From: Adiantum capillus-veneris
Lineage: Eukaryota > Streptophyta > Polypodiopsida > Polypodiales > Pteridaceae
Direction: 5' to 3'
Length of the DNA: 64,000 nucleotides
Assembly (NCBI GenBank): GCA_014529385.2
Contig: CM043952.1
Location: 52,932,619 to 52,996,618 of the forward strand
A model generated the notes under the pieces. That model did no database searches. It was not told the DNA's origin and saw nothing but the letters and a program-made list of their open reading frames with translations. The position numbers and the translations under genes were made by a program. Positions 33,779 through 46,619 of the stretch are shown piece by piece (the first letter of the stretch is position 1; each line of letters starts with the position of its first letter).

Positions 33779-36081
33779 CCGTGTGACTACCTGAATAGGT
33801 ATTACTGTTTCATTTTCTGATCCCCCCAACTGGATGGCATCGCTTCCAGCATGTTTAAAGTAGTTTTTTCTTCTTTGCTCGGGTTCTTAGGATATTCAGG
33901 AATCAAGTGAGTAATTCCACATTCAGTGCAATACGCATTCACTCTAATGATTTCATCGTGAGGACAATCCCTTAGCTAGTGATCTCCGCCACACTTGTAG
34001 CAGGGTCCCTTAGGCTTTAGAGGTGCTCCTTAAGCACCTCTCCGTTGGTAAGCATTCCTCTGTCCGCCCATGCCTCTGTTGGCTATGGGCGTTGGTAGTG
34101 TTCGTTCATCCAAGCTGTATCTTCCTTCTTCTGCAGCCTAAGCAGCTGTTGGTGGTCCCGTACTTCCAATCATGCTCCAAGGTTCTTGCGTCTTAGGTTC
34201 TTTAGGTGGATAATAGACAGGATTTGTTGCATATTCATTGGGATCTTCGTAATATGCATGCATAGGTACCAAAGCCTTCTCTTCTGGTTCCTTTACCATC
34301 GATGCATACCTTATGCCGACCGGTCTTACTCCTGGTAGGGGTGGTTGTTGCCCCAATACTAGTTGTGGTCTTTCAACTCCTACAGGTCCTTGTAGGTTAC
34401 CTGCTTGATACCTAGACATCGGTGGGATTTAAAGAGATGCTACTTGAGCTTGGGGAGCATAAGGTCACTCTCTCACATATCCCTTGTTATAATAACATTC
34501 CTCCGTCACATTGTTTGTCCATTTTTTTTCAATTGCACACCACTTCGGCTGCTTAGCATGAGGCTTGGCATACATATTAATTTTTTTAGCACTTCTTCCA
34601 CCAGCTGCTCCTGGCTTACAACTACTTCTTTCTGCGCTGACTTAGTGGACTTGCTTCCACTTTGTTGTGAGGATAAATCGTCATCAAAATCCTTAAATTC
34701 ACCCTCCTTGTAGACCGCACAATTGTCTACAAGGTAAAGAGCTTCCTTAGTTAACTCATTTAACGTTGTGCTCCTTTTCATATGTAAGTCCTTCTGGAGA
34801 GATGCATTTCTCAGTCCTTGAATAAATATAAGCATAAGTCTGGACTAAGTTGGTAGTTCTTCCACATGGCACAACTTCACATATCTCTTTAGTCGTAGGG
34901 TTGCCTTTCGCATAGATTCCCCTTCCTTCTGTTTGAATTTATGGATTTGTAAGACTGTATTATGAGCTATTTCCTTCTGTGAGAATTTCTCAATAAACTC
35001 GTCAAAAACCTCCTCCATAGACTCAAAATCTCTACACTTCACAGAATCAAACCAAGTGGCTACATCCTCTTCTAGGGTAAGTCCAAACCCTGCAAATTGA
35101 GTAGGAAAATCCAAAACTTCTTCAACTCTAATTACACGCACAAAGCCTGCTACATGATCCCTTGGATCTTTGTTTCCTGAGTATTTCTTGTTTACCCATT
35201 TTTGCACCTGAGAAGGTCTAATTCTACGATGGTCTACAAATCTCATCATTGGTTCTCCTCGTCCTCCTCGATATGCCTCTTCTGACCTTCGGTAGTGGGA
35301 GGGTTCCTCTCCCAGAGGTGCTCCTAAGCCATAATTTCTGACGGTTCTTGCAAGAGGTGGTTCATCTCTCCGAACTCGTTCTCTTTGTTCTCATTCTATG
35401 GGTTGTCTTCAGGGCTTTGCCGACTCTTTTCGGCTTACTCTCGCCTTGGTAATGTGAATGGAGTGGTGTTTCTTGTAAATCTCTTAGCCCTCCTGCGGCT
35501 GCATAACCACCTTTGTTTAGGTTTTGTTCGGATGTTGCATTTTGTTGAAGCCATGCATGCGATGATGGTTGGGTTGCCTACTGGTTCTGATAGTTGAAAG
35601 CCTGATGCCGATTAGAATGTGATGTTGCGTTATACTCTTCTGAAAATGGATTTGTAGACTTGCTAGGGGTATAGGTGGACCTTGGTACTTCTTCGGGGGC
35701 ATATGTTGATGTTTCTAGAACTGTTGCTTTATCTACCTCCTCTGGCATAATTCGTTTGTATTCTCGCTCGTACCTGTCAACCAAAATGATATCCTTCCCA
35801 ATAGCACTTTCATAAGAGAACAAGTAAAGAACCTTGTCATCGTTTAATTCATTTGGGTAGGGTTCTTTGCATCGAAAATAAGTAACTACTCCCTCGCTCT
35901 CATGCTTGTAAATTCCCACATTCTCATTATAAGTAGAGACTCTAGTTGTTTTTTTATCATACATAAAAAGAGCTCCAGGTCGATCAATTTTAGGAGGCGG
36001 CTCTTGAGTTTCTGAGACCATTTTTTCTTTTGCCACATTATCTCCATACCAGTTGTAATCCTCAGGGTTCCTAACTATCAA
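33779..36081 (-). pseudogene. gag: Gag of the split Ty3 element
   Basis: 36081-35578 encodes the unusual N-terminal domain (YFRCKEPYPNELNDDKVLY, VDRYEREYKRI). 35249-34845 is a typical retrotransposon gag core (VQKWVNKKYSGNKDPRDHVA, EDVATWFDSV, FSQKEIAHNTVLQIHKF, LRLKRYVKLCHVEELP). 34835-34506 continues with TKEALYLVDNCAVYKEG, and 34419-34138 is proline-rich. A knuckle CYKCGGDH..LRDCP lies near 34000-33960, broken by a stop, followed by CTECGITHL. Several stops and shifts separate the frames. The C-terminal part is on the other side of the nested element. Confidence 0.75.
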
Positions 36082-38133
36082 ATAGTGGTTCCTCCTTTCA
36101 TCACGGAATCTATCTCCATCATCATAGACTTGGATTATCTCCAGTCTCTGAGAAGGCCGTTCCTCTATACAAATACACTTGCATCCCTGATAGTCAGAAT
36201 AAACTAAGGCTCCCCGAGAGTTTGTTCCTTCTAAGAAAATTATGTGAACTTAGCCTTGTTCAAAGGGTTTTGGGAGGTACTTCCTCCTAGTATTGGTCCT
36301 TCACCGGAGAAGCCTTCTGGCTGTTGACTAGCCATCATGAAGGACTTGTGTGATGAAGTGTCAGTATCACTACCTAGCCTTGTCTGAGTTACACTCTCCT
36401 CAGTGGATACTTAGCTACCCTGATCACATGCCACTTTTTGGTCTCTTGGAATGTGTCTTCCTGATCTTAAATTCATCAAACTTAGCAATGCAATTTATCA
36501 CAAATCCAACTCACTTGGCAAGGGATCAGTTTCTGCACAACTTCTTGCTTTGCTACTGAATATACCTGTACACAAGTATTTAATTTCGGCAATCGAATCA
36601 AAGAATTTAACCGCTAGAGGTGGTCTTAGTAATGATTGGTATAACTGGAGGGTTAATCCCAATCACTACTGTACTCTATACACTTCTAATGTTCTTGATT
36701 AGGTCCACTAATCTTGAACTGTACACCACCTACGTGTTTGTCAGTCTAGAGGTAACGTCTTAATTCTCGTCTTTGCTCTGTAAATAGGTCAAACAAAGTC
36801 CAATTTTACTTCTGAAAGAAGTTCTAGAACCCTTCAGTCAACTAGAACCTCTTGTATGTCCACAGAATAATATTGTCCTAAAAATGATCATGTAGACATC
36901 CTACGCGTAGGATGTCTAGTTGCTCTGTTTCAGATAAAATTTGCACTATAGCTTTCCCTTGATGTGCTGAGCTCACAGCTGTTCTCACTTTTTGGTTTGG
37001 ACACCTTTAAGCTGGTCAACTGATCAAAAATTTGTTCCAAAAGCCTAATGTCCGTTCTGATGAATTCACCTCGTTAAATCAACTCCAAATTGGACCAAAC
37101 TTGACTAGGATGTTTGTCTAACGCTATATGAGAGCTTGGTATGTCTTAAATATAATTTGGCCTTTTAATCATGCATTAGACATCCTACGCGTAGGATGTT
37201 TTTTGCATCAAAATTTAACCAAACTTGGCCCACAGCTTTTCCTTGATGTGCTGATCACCCTGGTGTGTTTAGATTTGTGTTTGAATGTCAAAAGACCCCA
37301 AACTTAGCTATTCTGGCCTTTTTTCCGTCAAGTCTGCTTAAACCCCAATTTTCTCACCCAATTGAGATGAAACCTTTTACATGCACTCAATAAATCATGT
37401 AGATCATGCACATGAAGACATCTTATGGTTTTGGTCTCAAAATTATACCTTGACACAATTTGGGTAGGACGTCTGGCAATTCCTGTCTTTTGGCCACAAT
37501 CTGTCAAGATATGGTCAATCTTCCACTTTCCAGGTGAAAATAGGGTAAAACCTATCTTCTAAATACTTTGGCCGACTCAGATTCTTAAAATTCCTGCCAG
37601 ATCACCCTGTAGACATCCTACACGTAGGATGTCTACTATCTTAGAATTTATTTTTTTTCTGCCAGTGGACTTCCCTTAGACCTCTCAACAATAATCACAG
37701 AAAGTTTGGACTTCAATTCAACTTCTAAACACAATTTATCGTCTTTTATATTTCTTCGATGAGCCTAACAACAAATGTAACATGCATGAAGTGCTCCAGA
37801 TCATAAACCATGATGTCCTACTTACCCTACTGCTACTCATCATGTGAGATGGTGATTTTGGTGCCTCGGTTGCTTCTTGGCCTCGCACGAACTCTCAAGC
37901 TATCTTCTCACCGCATCTACCGCTCCAACTTCTACTCTCCACACCACAACCTAACTCCTATCTAACACTACCTAGGACGGACAATCCAGGCCAGCCATAC
38001 ACTCCCTAAACTCCTCCTAAGACCTAGAGAGTCCACCACCCTCTGATCCTATCTAAATGTAAAATAAGACTCTGGCAAGCCAGAGAATCCCTATCCTCAA
38101 GGATTAGTCTCGATCACCTACCTAGGGTTTTGG
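36082..38133 (-). repeat. Leader with palindromes unlike those of the sister element
   Basis: ACATCCTACGCGTAGGATGT occurs at 36896 and 37180 (284 bp apart); a copy with one central mismatch lies at 37613. Longer symmetry surrounds the first (perfect over 26 bp, 36893-36918) and third (28 bp with a central mismatch, 37609-37636). A half site AGACATCTTATGG sits near 37415. Flanking phrases recur at the same period, for example CCTTGATGTGCTGA near 36958 and 37240. The leader thus has the same design as 14880-17340 with a different palindrome. Confidence 0.85.
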
Positions 38134-38151
38134 TCCTCGACAACGGCGCCA
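38134..38151 (-). promoter_or_regulatory. Primer-binding site, tRNA-Asp-like
   Basis: Reverse strand TGGCGCCGTTGTCGAGGA, one base from the LTR; two mismatches to the tRNA-Asp complement TGGCGCCGTTGCCGGGGA. Confidence 0.75.
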
Positions 38152-38152
38152 A

Positions 38153-39089
38153 TGTTGGCGGCTACACCGCGACGAACGTCAGCACAGCGAGAACTCACCT
38201 AACGAGAATTGTCATCTAAGGACGAAGCTCCACCTGCATGCGCGTGGAAGCAAGCATAGGGTGTCAACCTACACTCGACCGACTATTGACTACTTCCTAC
38301 AGAGGTCTCTACCCAATGTCTAAGTTACAGCCTACTATTGTGCACAGGAGGAGATTTCCTACAACGCTTCCATGAGCCAAATACCCATTAGACGTTTTGA
38401 AACGCTACGAAACTTAAGGGATATTCTATTAACACAATAGGCCACTCTCCCTAAGGTCCATGACCCAAAACCCTACCCATTAACACCCAGTGCAGAATCA
38501 TGTAGGATGTCTGACAGGTTTTTATAGGTTGATGTTTCTGAAAACTAAGGTTCTTAATGTGTAGCTCTACTCAATACGAACGCGTGGATATGCTGAAATG
38601 CGAAAACGAACACCGTTTGCTTACCGAATCCCTAGAAATAGCTCGCGGGTCAAGCTTGCAAAGCCGGGCCATACACGCACAATGTGGATATTGGCGCGTA
38701 GCTCTCTCCGGGGGCAGCACGCTGTACTTCTTCGTACTCGATTCCGACCACCAGTGTGCGTGTAGCATCAAGATAAGCTCTCACTCTCTCTCGTACACAA
38801 AATACGCTTCTCACAGACACTTCATAAAATGAATAAAGGGGGAAGTTTTTTTTATGAAGATTAAAATTTGGTATATATACCTTTCAAATACAAAACCTCA
38901 TGTTCCAAAGTGAAATCCTACTTAGTCTAATGGCAAAAATAATATACAAAATTGGAAACTTCTGCAAGTCCCAAGTATTTACAAGTGCAATTACGGGTTT
39001 TCTTAATCAAGGAATGGCTACATAAGATTTCCTTCTTTTATCATTTCGTCGGTCTTCAGTTAAGTGTGGCCGCCCGTCTTCAGCTAACA
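38153..39089 (-). repeat. 5' LTR of the split Ty3 element
   Basis: Plus strand TGTTGGCGG to GCTAACA, so reverse-strand ends are TGTTAGC and GCCAACA. Its ends resemble the 17674-18568 LTR (ACGGGCG near the start, GACGTTCGTCGCGG near the end), supporting common descent. A half palindrome ATGTAGGATGTCTG near 38502 echoes the leader motif. The right boundary is inferred from the matching end motif. Confidence 0.65.
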
Positions 39090-42009
39090 CTGTGTTAGAA
39101 TTGTGCACAAGGAAGAGCAAGCACTTGAATGAAGATGGGTTCAGAGGAAACTTTGAGTAAATACAACTCCTTTCTGAGAAAGCAGGTTGCTTTTCAAGAA
39201 AGCAAATGCTTCCTCGCGAGGAAGTGTATGTCTACATTGCATCTGTGCATGTGATTGGATCCAAGGACGCCTGGAGAGTATTGTGAAAGCATTGTTTTGA
39301 ACTTATAAGGTTTTATTGAGTCTTTGGAAAGATTTATATCATTTTTAAAAGTGATTGTCCGGCCACTAAATAAGTGGGCAGCCGCCTGGAAAATAAAGCA
39401 GTAAAAACCAGCCAACGATTTCTCTCTCTCTTTCTTTGGCAGAAGAGCCGGAAAAAAAACGGGCGCGATCTCTACGCAGACAACCAATGCTCAGTTATTC
39501 TTTCTATGGCCAAGAAGCTATAAAGCATCAAACGCCCTCTCTTAGGAAGGGGCTTGCTAGCGTTAGCAAGAGGAGTCTCTACCGCCAAAAGACACAAGAG
39601 ATCGCGAGACTACAAAACACGGAGGTCGCTTTTCCCGCGCAAAGAGCGCGAGGTATCAATTGTGGATTGGCCATACGAATTGTTGTCATGTGTTTGTGTG
39701 TGTTTGCAGGTGTACTTCCTCTTCACGAGGGAGTAGGAACAGAGGAAGACATGAGCCTCTACAGGAGAAAGCGCTCTGAGAAACTAGAGCCAAATCAACC
39801 TAAGGGTTTCGTACCCAAGTTTGGGAAGTAGATCCACGGATCGGAGAGAGGTAGTCTCTTGAGTTGTGATCCGGAAGTAGGGATTCCCAAGTAAGGACTT
39901 CGCGTCCAAGAAAGCACAGTTGTTCTGCAAGAAGAGGACTCTAGAAACAAAGTCGGAGAAGAGTTGCAGGAATGCCATGCCCCGAGTCTAGAGGATGAGA
40001 TCCAGAGGCAAGAACCTTGATTCTCGAGGATTCGGAATAAGGAACAAAAGCTCCTTGGAATAGGGTTCTTCCCTAGGAATTGGAAGTTGAGGCTTCCAAG
40101 AACCATCAAGTCTTCTTCTCTCTCTATTTCACTCTATACCCTCTGGCTTCAATATTAAGTGATAAATTCTATTTATCCGAGTATATTTTATATTGCTAAT
40201 CGCTCCCATTTGTGACAATTAGAGTGCTACAAATTAAGTTTATTGGCTAAAGAAGATTCTAGACTATCAAATAAAAGGAGGGAAAATGGTCTCAAATCCT
40301 TGTTGCGAGTTCTTCTTTATCAATCATGCACAAAAATTTACAATGCATGATCCTTTGAAAAGGTGTTTTGCTTATTACATCGTCAAAAAGTTGGGATACT
40401 TTTGAGATGGCAATTAGTATGACTACTAGTGAACTTCAAACTTTAGTTGTTGCTATTTAACACTCACAAAGAAAATGAAAGGAAAGAATGCTAGCGTGAG
40501 AAAAGTGGCAAGGTTCGTGTAGTTAGAGGGGAAAATCTATTGTGAAAGTTGAGTTGAGAAGTCTCGTACATGTAGAGATGTGGAATCTTTTCACCATGGC
40601 ACAAGAAAGGCTAAAAGGAAGACAATGAAAAAGAAGCATGCCAAGAACTCTAACGAGAAGAAAACTGACAAAAGTAGAGGAAATCAAAGTGCTTTGCAAG
40701 GTATTGTGCATTTGCACATCGACCATGTATTTTGATCTCTCTAAGCCCTTTCGTAAGTTCTATGAATTGAAGGAAATAAAGAGAGAGTTGATTGCTCCAT
40801 ATAACCATCTACATAATATTTTAGGGAAGAGAGGAATAGAACTATTTAGAAGGGCATGGCTGAGTATGTTGTCCAATGCATAGTTGTCTATTGGATTTTG
40901 GTGTGGATCTTCGTCTAATGTTGCTACTATTGCACATATCATGTCAATAGATTACTTACAAGGGCTAATTGGAAAAATTTTGAGCATGTGCTACAAGGTC
41001 TAGGAGCGTTTCATGTCCTTTCAATAGATATGTTGGGTTTCTTGATTACGTCGTGTTGGTTGATTTCAAAGGACCCGACTGCTATGAGGAAGCTATGCAA
41101 GCATCAGCGGGAGCTTAATATCTCCTTGTTATGCAATCAAAAATGGATTCTTTGCACAAAAATTAGACTTCACACTTGGTACCTTTGTAAAAAGGAAGAA
41201 TGTTTTGTTGTGTACAAGATTTACACATTTTCTAATGGGAAGCCTAAGTATAAAGGCTAGATTCTCTTCACTCTATGTTACCATATACATGTGGTAGTGA
41301 TGTGTGTGAACACACTAGGACCGCCGGGGCATTTTTTCCCTCTTTAGGAGTTTTTTTCCCCCGAGCATTGTATATACGCCCATCACTCTAAGGCTATTTA
41401 TCTTTCCATTGCACACTAAGTAACATACTCTCTATTGTGTGCCTTGAGCTTCCTTCGTCTTCTCCGAGTTGTGTACATTTCTCTGCAACCCTAATTCCAA
41501 CACCCTATACGGTGAGCCACCATTTTTTGGTTGGGAGCTGACGGCCTGCCACATGTTATGGAAATCCAGACGGCCACAATTGAGGAGAGGGGCTACACAA
41601 CATCGACGAAGACTACAGCAGAGGATTCGAGCCATACTCTCTCAACATCCAGAGTGCAGATGAGGATGGATTCTAGTAGTATTTTTGTTCTAGTCTTTTT
41701 GTACCAAGACATGGTATCAAATTCACAATTTTGTAACAGTTTGGTCTCATAGGTCATTTGGCCTTTTGAAGACATTAATATAACTGGAGGCCGGGTCACA
41801 TACTCGTTGCCTATAAATAATTCTCGTCCATCCATCCGAAGTCTTAAGAAGCTACAAGCTAAGGTGTTCAGAGAGAGATGTCCCACAAAGTTCTATTGTT
41901 ACGGCATGTTTCTCTGAAGCAATGAACTCGAGTAAGAACTAAGAACCATAAAACCTAAATACACAAGTAAGCCGTTGCACACCCCAAAAGAAAAAAAAAA
42001 CTGTTTGCA
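39090..42009. other. Mostly unidentified sequence
   Basis: Open frames at 39436-39831 (basic N-terminus), 40638-40883 (KPFRKFYELKEIKRELIAPY) and 40988-41260 have no family I recognise. 41299-41512 looks like a short Copia-type solo LTR: it starts TGATGTGTGTGAACACAC, has a TATA-like TGTATATACG and ends CTAATTCCAACA; no flanking duplication was seen. 41760-42009 is the 3' flank of the HAD gene relic. Confidence 0.35.
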
Positions 42010-42419
42010 TTACCATTTGAACATGGGTATAACGTAAGAGGGGTAAATCTTCTTGAGTTTGATAAGGGATTCAAGCTTATCAAACATAGGTTGGTGCCCA
42101 ATTTCTTCAATGCCCAGCTCATCTGCATGAATTCCACCTGCTACAAACACGGAATCAATCTGGTTCTTAGCTCCACCTTGAATGTCATGAAAAAGAGAAT
42201 CACCCACAACTATCATGTCACTAAAATCGACCCCAGTCATTGCGGTTGCAGCTTGGTAAATTACCTGTTTCACAAATCAATTGTAAGCTTTATTTGGGTT
42301 ACCCATTGTATGCATATCCAAACGCAGTAGCTCAAACCATCCATACACACTTACAGGATAAGGTTTTCCCATATACTGAACATGACCACCTAGATTTTCA
42401 TACTTCAACCCCAATGTGC
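42010..42419 (-). pseudogene. Last two exons of a HAD-IIA family hydrolase
   Basis: Exon A, 42419-42355, encodes TLGLKYENLGGHVQYMGKPY. A GT-AG intron (42354-42265, GTAAGT...ACAG) follows in phase 0. The final exon, 42264-42010, encodes VIYQAATAMTGVDFSDMIVV, then GDSLFHDIQGGAKNQ (HAD motif IV, with the Mg-binding acidic residues), GGIHADELG, and ends YPSYVIPMFKW then TAA. This matches the C-terminus of plant HAD phosphatases of the Arabidopsis At5g10460 type. Exon A has a valid acceptor, but upstream sequence to about 42850 shows no preceding HAD exon within roughly 400 bp. It is either a gene fragment or the end of a gene with a long intron; earlier exons would lie at higher coordinates. Confidence 0.7.
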
Positions 42420-43429
42420 CTGCCAAAAAAATGTCTAAAATATCAGCAAAAGCCCATTCAATTATCAATATGGTCCCTACCTCAAGCAGTGGATGTGCAG
42501 AAGCTTAGAAACAATCATAGCATCCCAATTTTCAATATACAAGTGATAACCGAACAGAATTTCATACAATTAGGTTACTTAAATAATAAATGACGGTCAA
42601 AATATACACATTCCGTAGGCCTTTAGTATTCAAGCGGTCTATAACGGAGCCTGTGTTCTTTATGGTCCTATCGCACTAACCAAGTAACTTGCTTATGTAG
42701 CATGGTTGATAGCCCAATGTTGGATTTTCAGTATTCATCATGTCAGCAAGTTGAGCTTGAATAATTGGAACATAGCAGGGTAACTTATGACCGAACAAAA
42801 AATTGCAAGTCGCTATTTCTACTTCAAATTTTGAAGGATTTTCAGACATCGACAAGTTGAACTTTCAAATTATTGATGAATGAGAAGATATCTTCTAGAA
42901 GGTCAACAAGTTCTCTTCTTATCATATCAAATTTGGCACTAGCCAGCCGGGCGATATAACAGACAGCCAGAGCTCGCTGCTCCTGGTTCTCCCCCGCCCC
43001 ACTGCACCCGCAGCCCCAATTCTCTTGGCTGCCCTCAATCTACCCCCCAACCCCCCCACCCCAAAACGCCCCAATCCATCCTCCCCTCACCGACAGCCCT
43101 CCTCCCCCTCTCCTGATGTTCTCAGCCCCCTCCCTCATTGCCCCCCCGCCCCCCCCACCCCACACACACACACCTGGGGCACTTTTTTTTCCTTCCTGCT
43201 CGCCGCCCTTTCCCATGGAATGAGGAAGGTCTTCAGTGCACTGTATCCCCTCTCTCCAAGTAAGGGATATTGCATCCTCAATCTCTGCAATCGGAACATG
43301 AATTCCTTTACAAATAGAACAGCAATAAAGTGCATATTCATAAAGAAATAGCGTATCCACTGAAAGAGTGATGCGGAAGGCCATCCGTCCCATCCTACTC
43401 AATCAATGTGTGTCCTCTCACCCAATTGG
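42420..43429. other. No gene recognised; C-rich tract
   Basis: Reverse strand 42840-42690 reads open (CNFLFGHKLPCYVPIIQAQL) without a known family. 42980-43180 is strongly C-rich on the plus strand, with CACACA near 43161, and makes long proline frames that are compositional. Confidence 0.4.
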
Positions 43430-45290
43430 CACCCCTCTGAATCACGGACCTGGGAGTTCCAAATAAAAGGTTGACGCTCAAACTCCTCTACTCTCCTAGG
43501 CCCTTTCTGATAAGGCTTTTCCTCATGCCCACCCATATCCTCCAAAGGCAACAAATCAAAGGTGAACGTTAAGAAAAAGGCAAAGAAGCATCTGTGAAGA
43601 TAAACCGTACAGAGCGGTGCCAGCTACCTGTACTTAACGCACCATAGATAGGAACCATGCTCGCCACAACATGATGGATCACCAATCCCCAAATCTCCCT
43701 CTGCTCATGGCATAATGCATGTGCGCTAGGCTACTATGGCACTAGTATCTATCATCCCATTCGAACCTCCAAAAAGGAAGTTCTTGATAAGGCAATGCAG
43801 TCGAGACAAACTCCTTGAATGCACTATCCAGAAAGATGCAGTAAACTAAGTTGTAGCCACCCACCCATCAGAATGTGGGGAGACTCTCCCGATTTCCACT
43901 CCTGAGGTACAAGCTCTTTGGTGGGCTTGAGAGTAGGCCGGTTTCCTTGTATCACAATCATTCGGATGATTCAAGTCATCTCAAAACAAAGTGCTAGGCC
44001 CGTGAGGGTGGACCAAGCCGCAACACCGGAGGTGTACTGGCTAGCTGCCGAAAGTGTGTGCATCAGCCGAAGAATCCGAAGTCAAACCTGTTGTGCCATG
44101 GGGCAATCCCAAAGACATTGACACTGTGTCTCAAGTGGATGGTAACAAGCGGTACACGCCGCAGAGTGTCCACTGTGCACTAAACAACTCCGCAGTAGGT
44201 TGGTGGGCGACTAGCCACTGGAACTTAGTGACTCTCCTCGGCTCTGCTGTCCCACAAGCACCCCCATAAATCTGCCAAGAACTCAGTCGTGAGATCGACC
44301 TCCTGCCAATGATCCGATACAGCAGGATGAGCCTCTCGCTGTGCTGTCACTATGTGACGTCCCAGCCGTGTTGTGTACTAAAAGAAGGGGGTCCCCGGGT
44401 GATTGGCATACATAAAGGAATCCCGCCAAAACCAGTCCCACTGTACTTGCACCAGAGGGTGGCACTCCCAAGCCCAAAACAGCCAGTGTCTTGATTCAAG
44501 AGCCGACCGGTTAGGTTCTATCACACAAGTCCTTCCATTGATGCCCACAACTCGGGCTACGGATCCATTGAAAGCAACACTCGGTCACCTCTGATACCTC
44601 GGTAGTGACTCTATGAAGGTGACCCTCCTGTGTCTCAGCAAGCCCTAACTGCAATGAGGACCTCCAGCAGGGAGACGCCAGTTCAAGAGCGGTGTGCCAC
44701 TCTATTGGTATAGCCTCTACGATATCTTGACACATGCTCTGCACCCTCTTCATGTCTTGCAACTGAAAGCTCTGAATCTCCTCAGGAAGTGTTGTACACT
44801 GCAGCCAATTCCCAAAAGTGCGGGCTAGACCCTCTACCATGGGACCCCAAGAGACATGAGGTCGGCTACCAACCATGTGACCTCACTCTGTGCTAACCAA
44901 GGGTTCCATGTAAGTGGTTGTCTCAAGCGCTCCTCAATGCATGTGGGCTGGTGCTGCTCAAGGCCACTTTGCAGTTGCTCCCAAGACCAAAGCACGCTCA
45001 GAGCAAAATGGTCCTCACGTCTCCTGCTCAGGCCCACTCTGCGCAACCCTATGAAAATCCAGCGAGTGGAAGGACTCCATGGGCTGCCCGTCTATGGAAC
45101 CCGGGCATGAATCCGATGAAGCAGCAACTCCTTCCAGGGCTCCTCCCCTGGAAGGAGACCCTTCCAATGTTTCCCGCCGTAATTTGTAGCGCAAATCATG
45201 GACCGTGGACACAAAGGTGGGCGGGGTAGTCTGGCAAGTAGGCTCCTTGCGTTATTGAGTGCCACCTTATCAAAGTTCTGTCATACCCCC
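43430..45290 (-). mobile_element. 5'-truncated L1-type LINE, 3' part of ORF2
   Basis: Reverse strand begins near 45290 with GLLPGEEPWKELLLHRI, matching the end of the forward LINE at 59470, passes through a frame-broken middle (SSLQLGLAETQEGHLHRV), then KFQWLVAHQPTAEL near 44200, the linker before the zinc-finger domain. It matches 56510-55602. Frames are heavily broken and no clear poly(A) was seen at the 3' end near 43430. Confidence 0.65.
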
Positions 45291-46349
45291 CTCTTGAAGG
45301 AGTAATTGTCCTCGATTACACCTCCATACACTAAGAAAGGACCAAATCTCAGCAGACAATGTTAGCATGCCATATGCCCATGATCATGCATAACTAACGC
45401 TACGCCATACACTAATGCCTTGCAAATGGCAATTCATAGAAGCAATGATTAAACAAATGAATCCAAAGTGTCACATAAACTATGTAGAGTAAGACAGGGG
45501 ATGTATGTCCAACCACTCGATGAAAATCATCATGACCGGTCCTGGGCGTGTGCTTTACTATTAGACCTGGTCTCGGTAGAACGGGTCCTAGACTTGCGTC
45601 CAACTGTTCAAGATGAATGTCCCAACAAATCCTCAACTCTGTCCCACTCCCATACTTCATGCTTCTTCGTAGGAGAATGGTATTACTACAGCCGATAATC
45701 AACACAGAGAAGATGGCAACATGCTTCTCCCACACTATTCACAAGCTCGGGCACCGCCCCACAAGTTCTTTCCGATCTTCTAGCGATGAGACATCTCTCT
45801 TAATTGTGCTTCAAAACCAGTCGATGGAGATGCAAAGGCACCTGAAAAAGTTGGAAACCACAAAAGCTCAATTTTCTGTCCCCAGCCATGAGCACTTTGC
45901 CTTTCAAAAGGGAAAAGAGATTTATATAGACCATGTTTGGCAAAATCAACTACCTATTTTGACTTGAACACTTGCTTGCAAGAGTTCAAAGACCCTATCA
46001 ACCCGATAAATACCTTTGGCTATTTAAAGGGCTAGACATGCGATAGAAGACACCTCCCGCTATGTTGTCTCTACACCAAACGTAGGTCCATGCGTACAAT
46101 ACGTACGATTCGGTCCGGTACGATAGCTAATATGGTACGCTGTCCCAAAAAGGGTACATAAAGTACGGCTAGATCTTTCTACGTTAAGTAACATTGATAA
46201 TATAGACCTGAAAGTACCAAAGGAAATATACACTGTATAATATATCCCCAGCCACTCCATCCTCAATCCAAACCAAACATGTTTTAACTTCAGCAAACAC
46301 CATATTATCGCTAAAGTGTGTAAGGTGGTTTATGCGCTCGCGCACGCAC

Positions 46350-46409
<60 letters not shown>

Positions 46410-46619
46410 TACTGCGTGTAGGTTTGTGGCCAGTGCGACCCTGCCTCTGCCTCCAAGACTGCTCGCGCGCCACTCTGCCCAGCCTGTGGGGGCCTCTGTG
46501 TGTGCGCGTGTGTGTATGTGTGTGTGTGGTGTGCTGAAGCCTGCTGTGCCAGCGCCAGCAGGTGGACTGTGTGTGTGCGTGTGTGTGTTGACGCCTGCTG
46601 TGCCAGCGCCTTGACAGTC
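45291..46619. other. Spacer with GT microsatellite
   Basis: No gene recognised. 46085-46175 contains several GTAC-centred short inverted repeats (TACGTACG, GGTACGC). 46351-46408 is a GT tract, followed by GC-rich sequence with more GT runs to about 46590. This probably belongs to the 5' untranslated part of the LINE that follows. Confidence 0.5.
46351..46408. repeat. GT microsatellite
   Basis: About 29 GT units; open frames through it are compositional. Confidence 0.95.

Noticed and set aside
38557-38832. 91-codon ORF in the Ty3 LTR
   Set aside because: It lies on the opposite strand inside an LTR, with no similarity to the related LTR or known proteins.
43025-43351. Protein-coding gene in the C-rich region
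   Set aside because: Proline/serine runs only; opposite-strand glycine frames are equally open.
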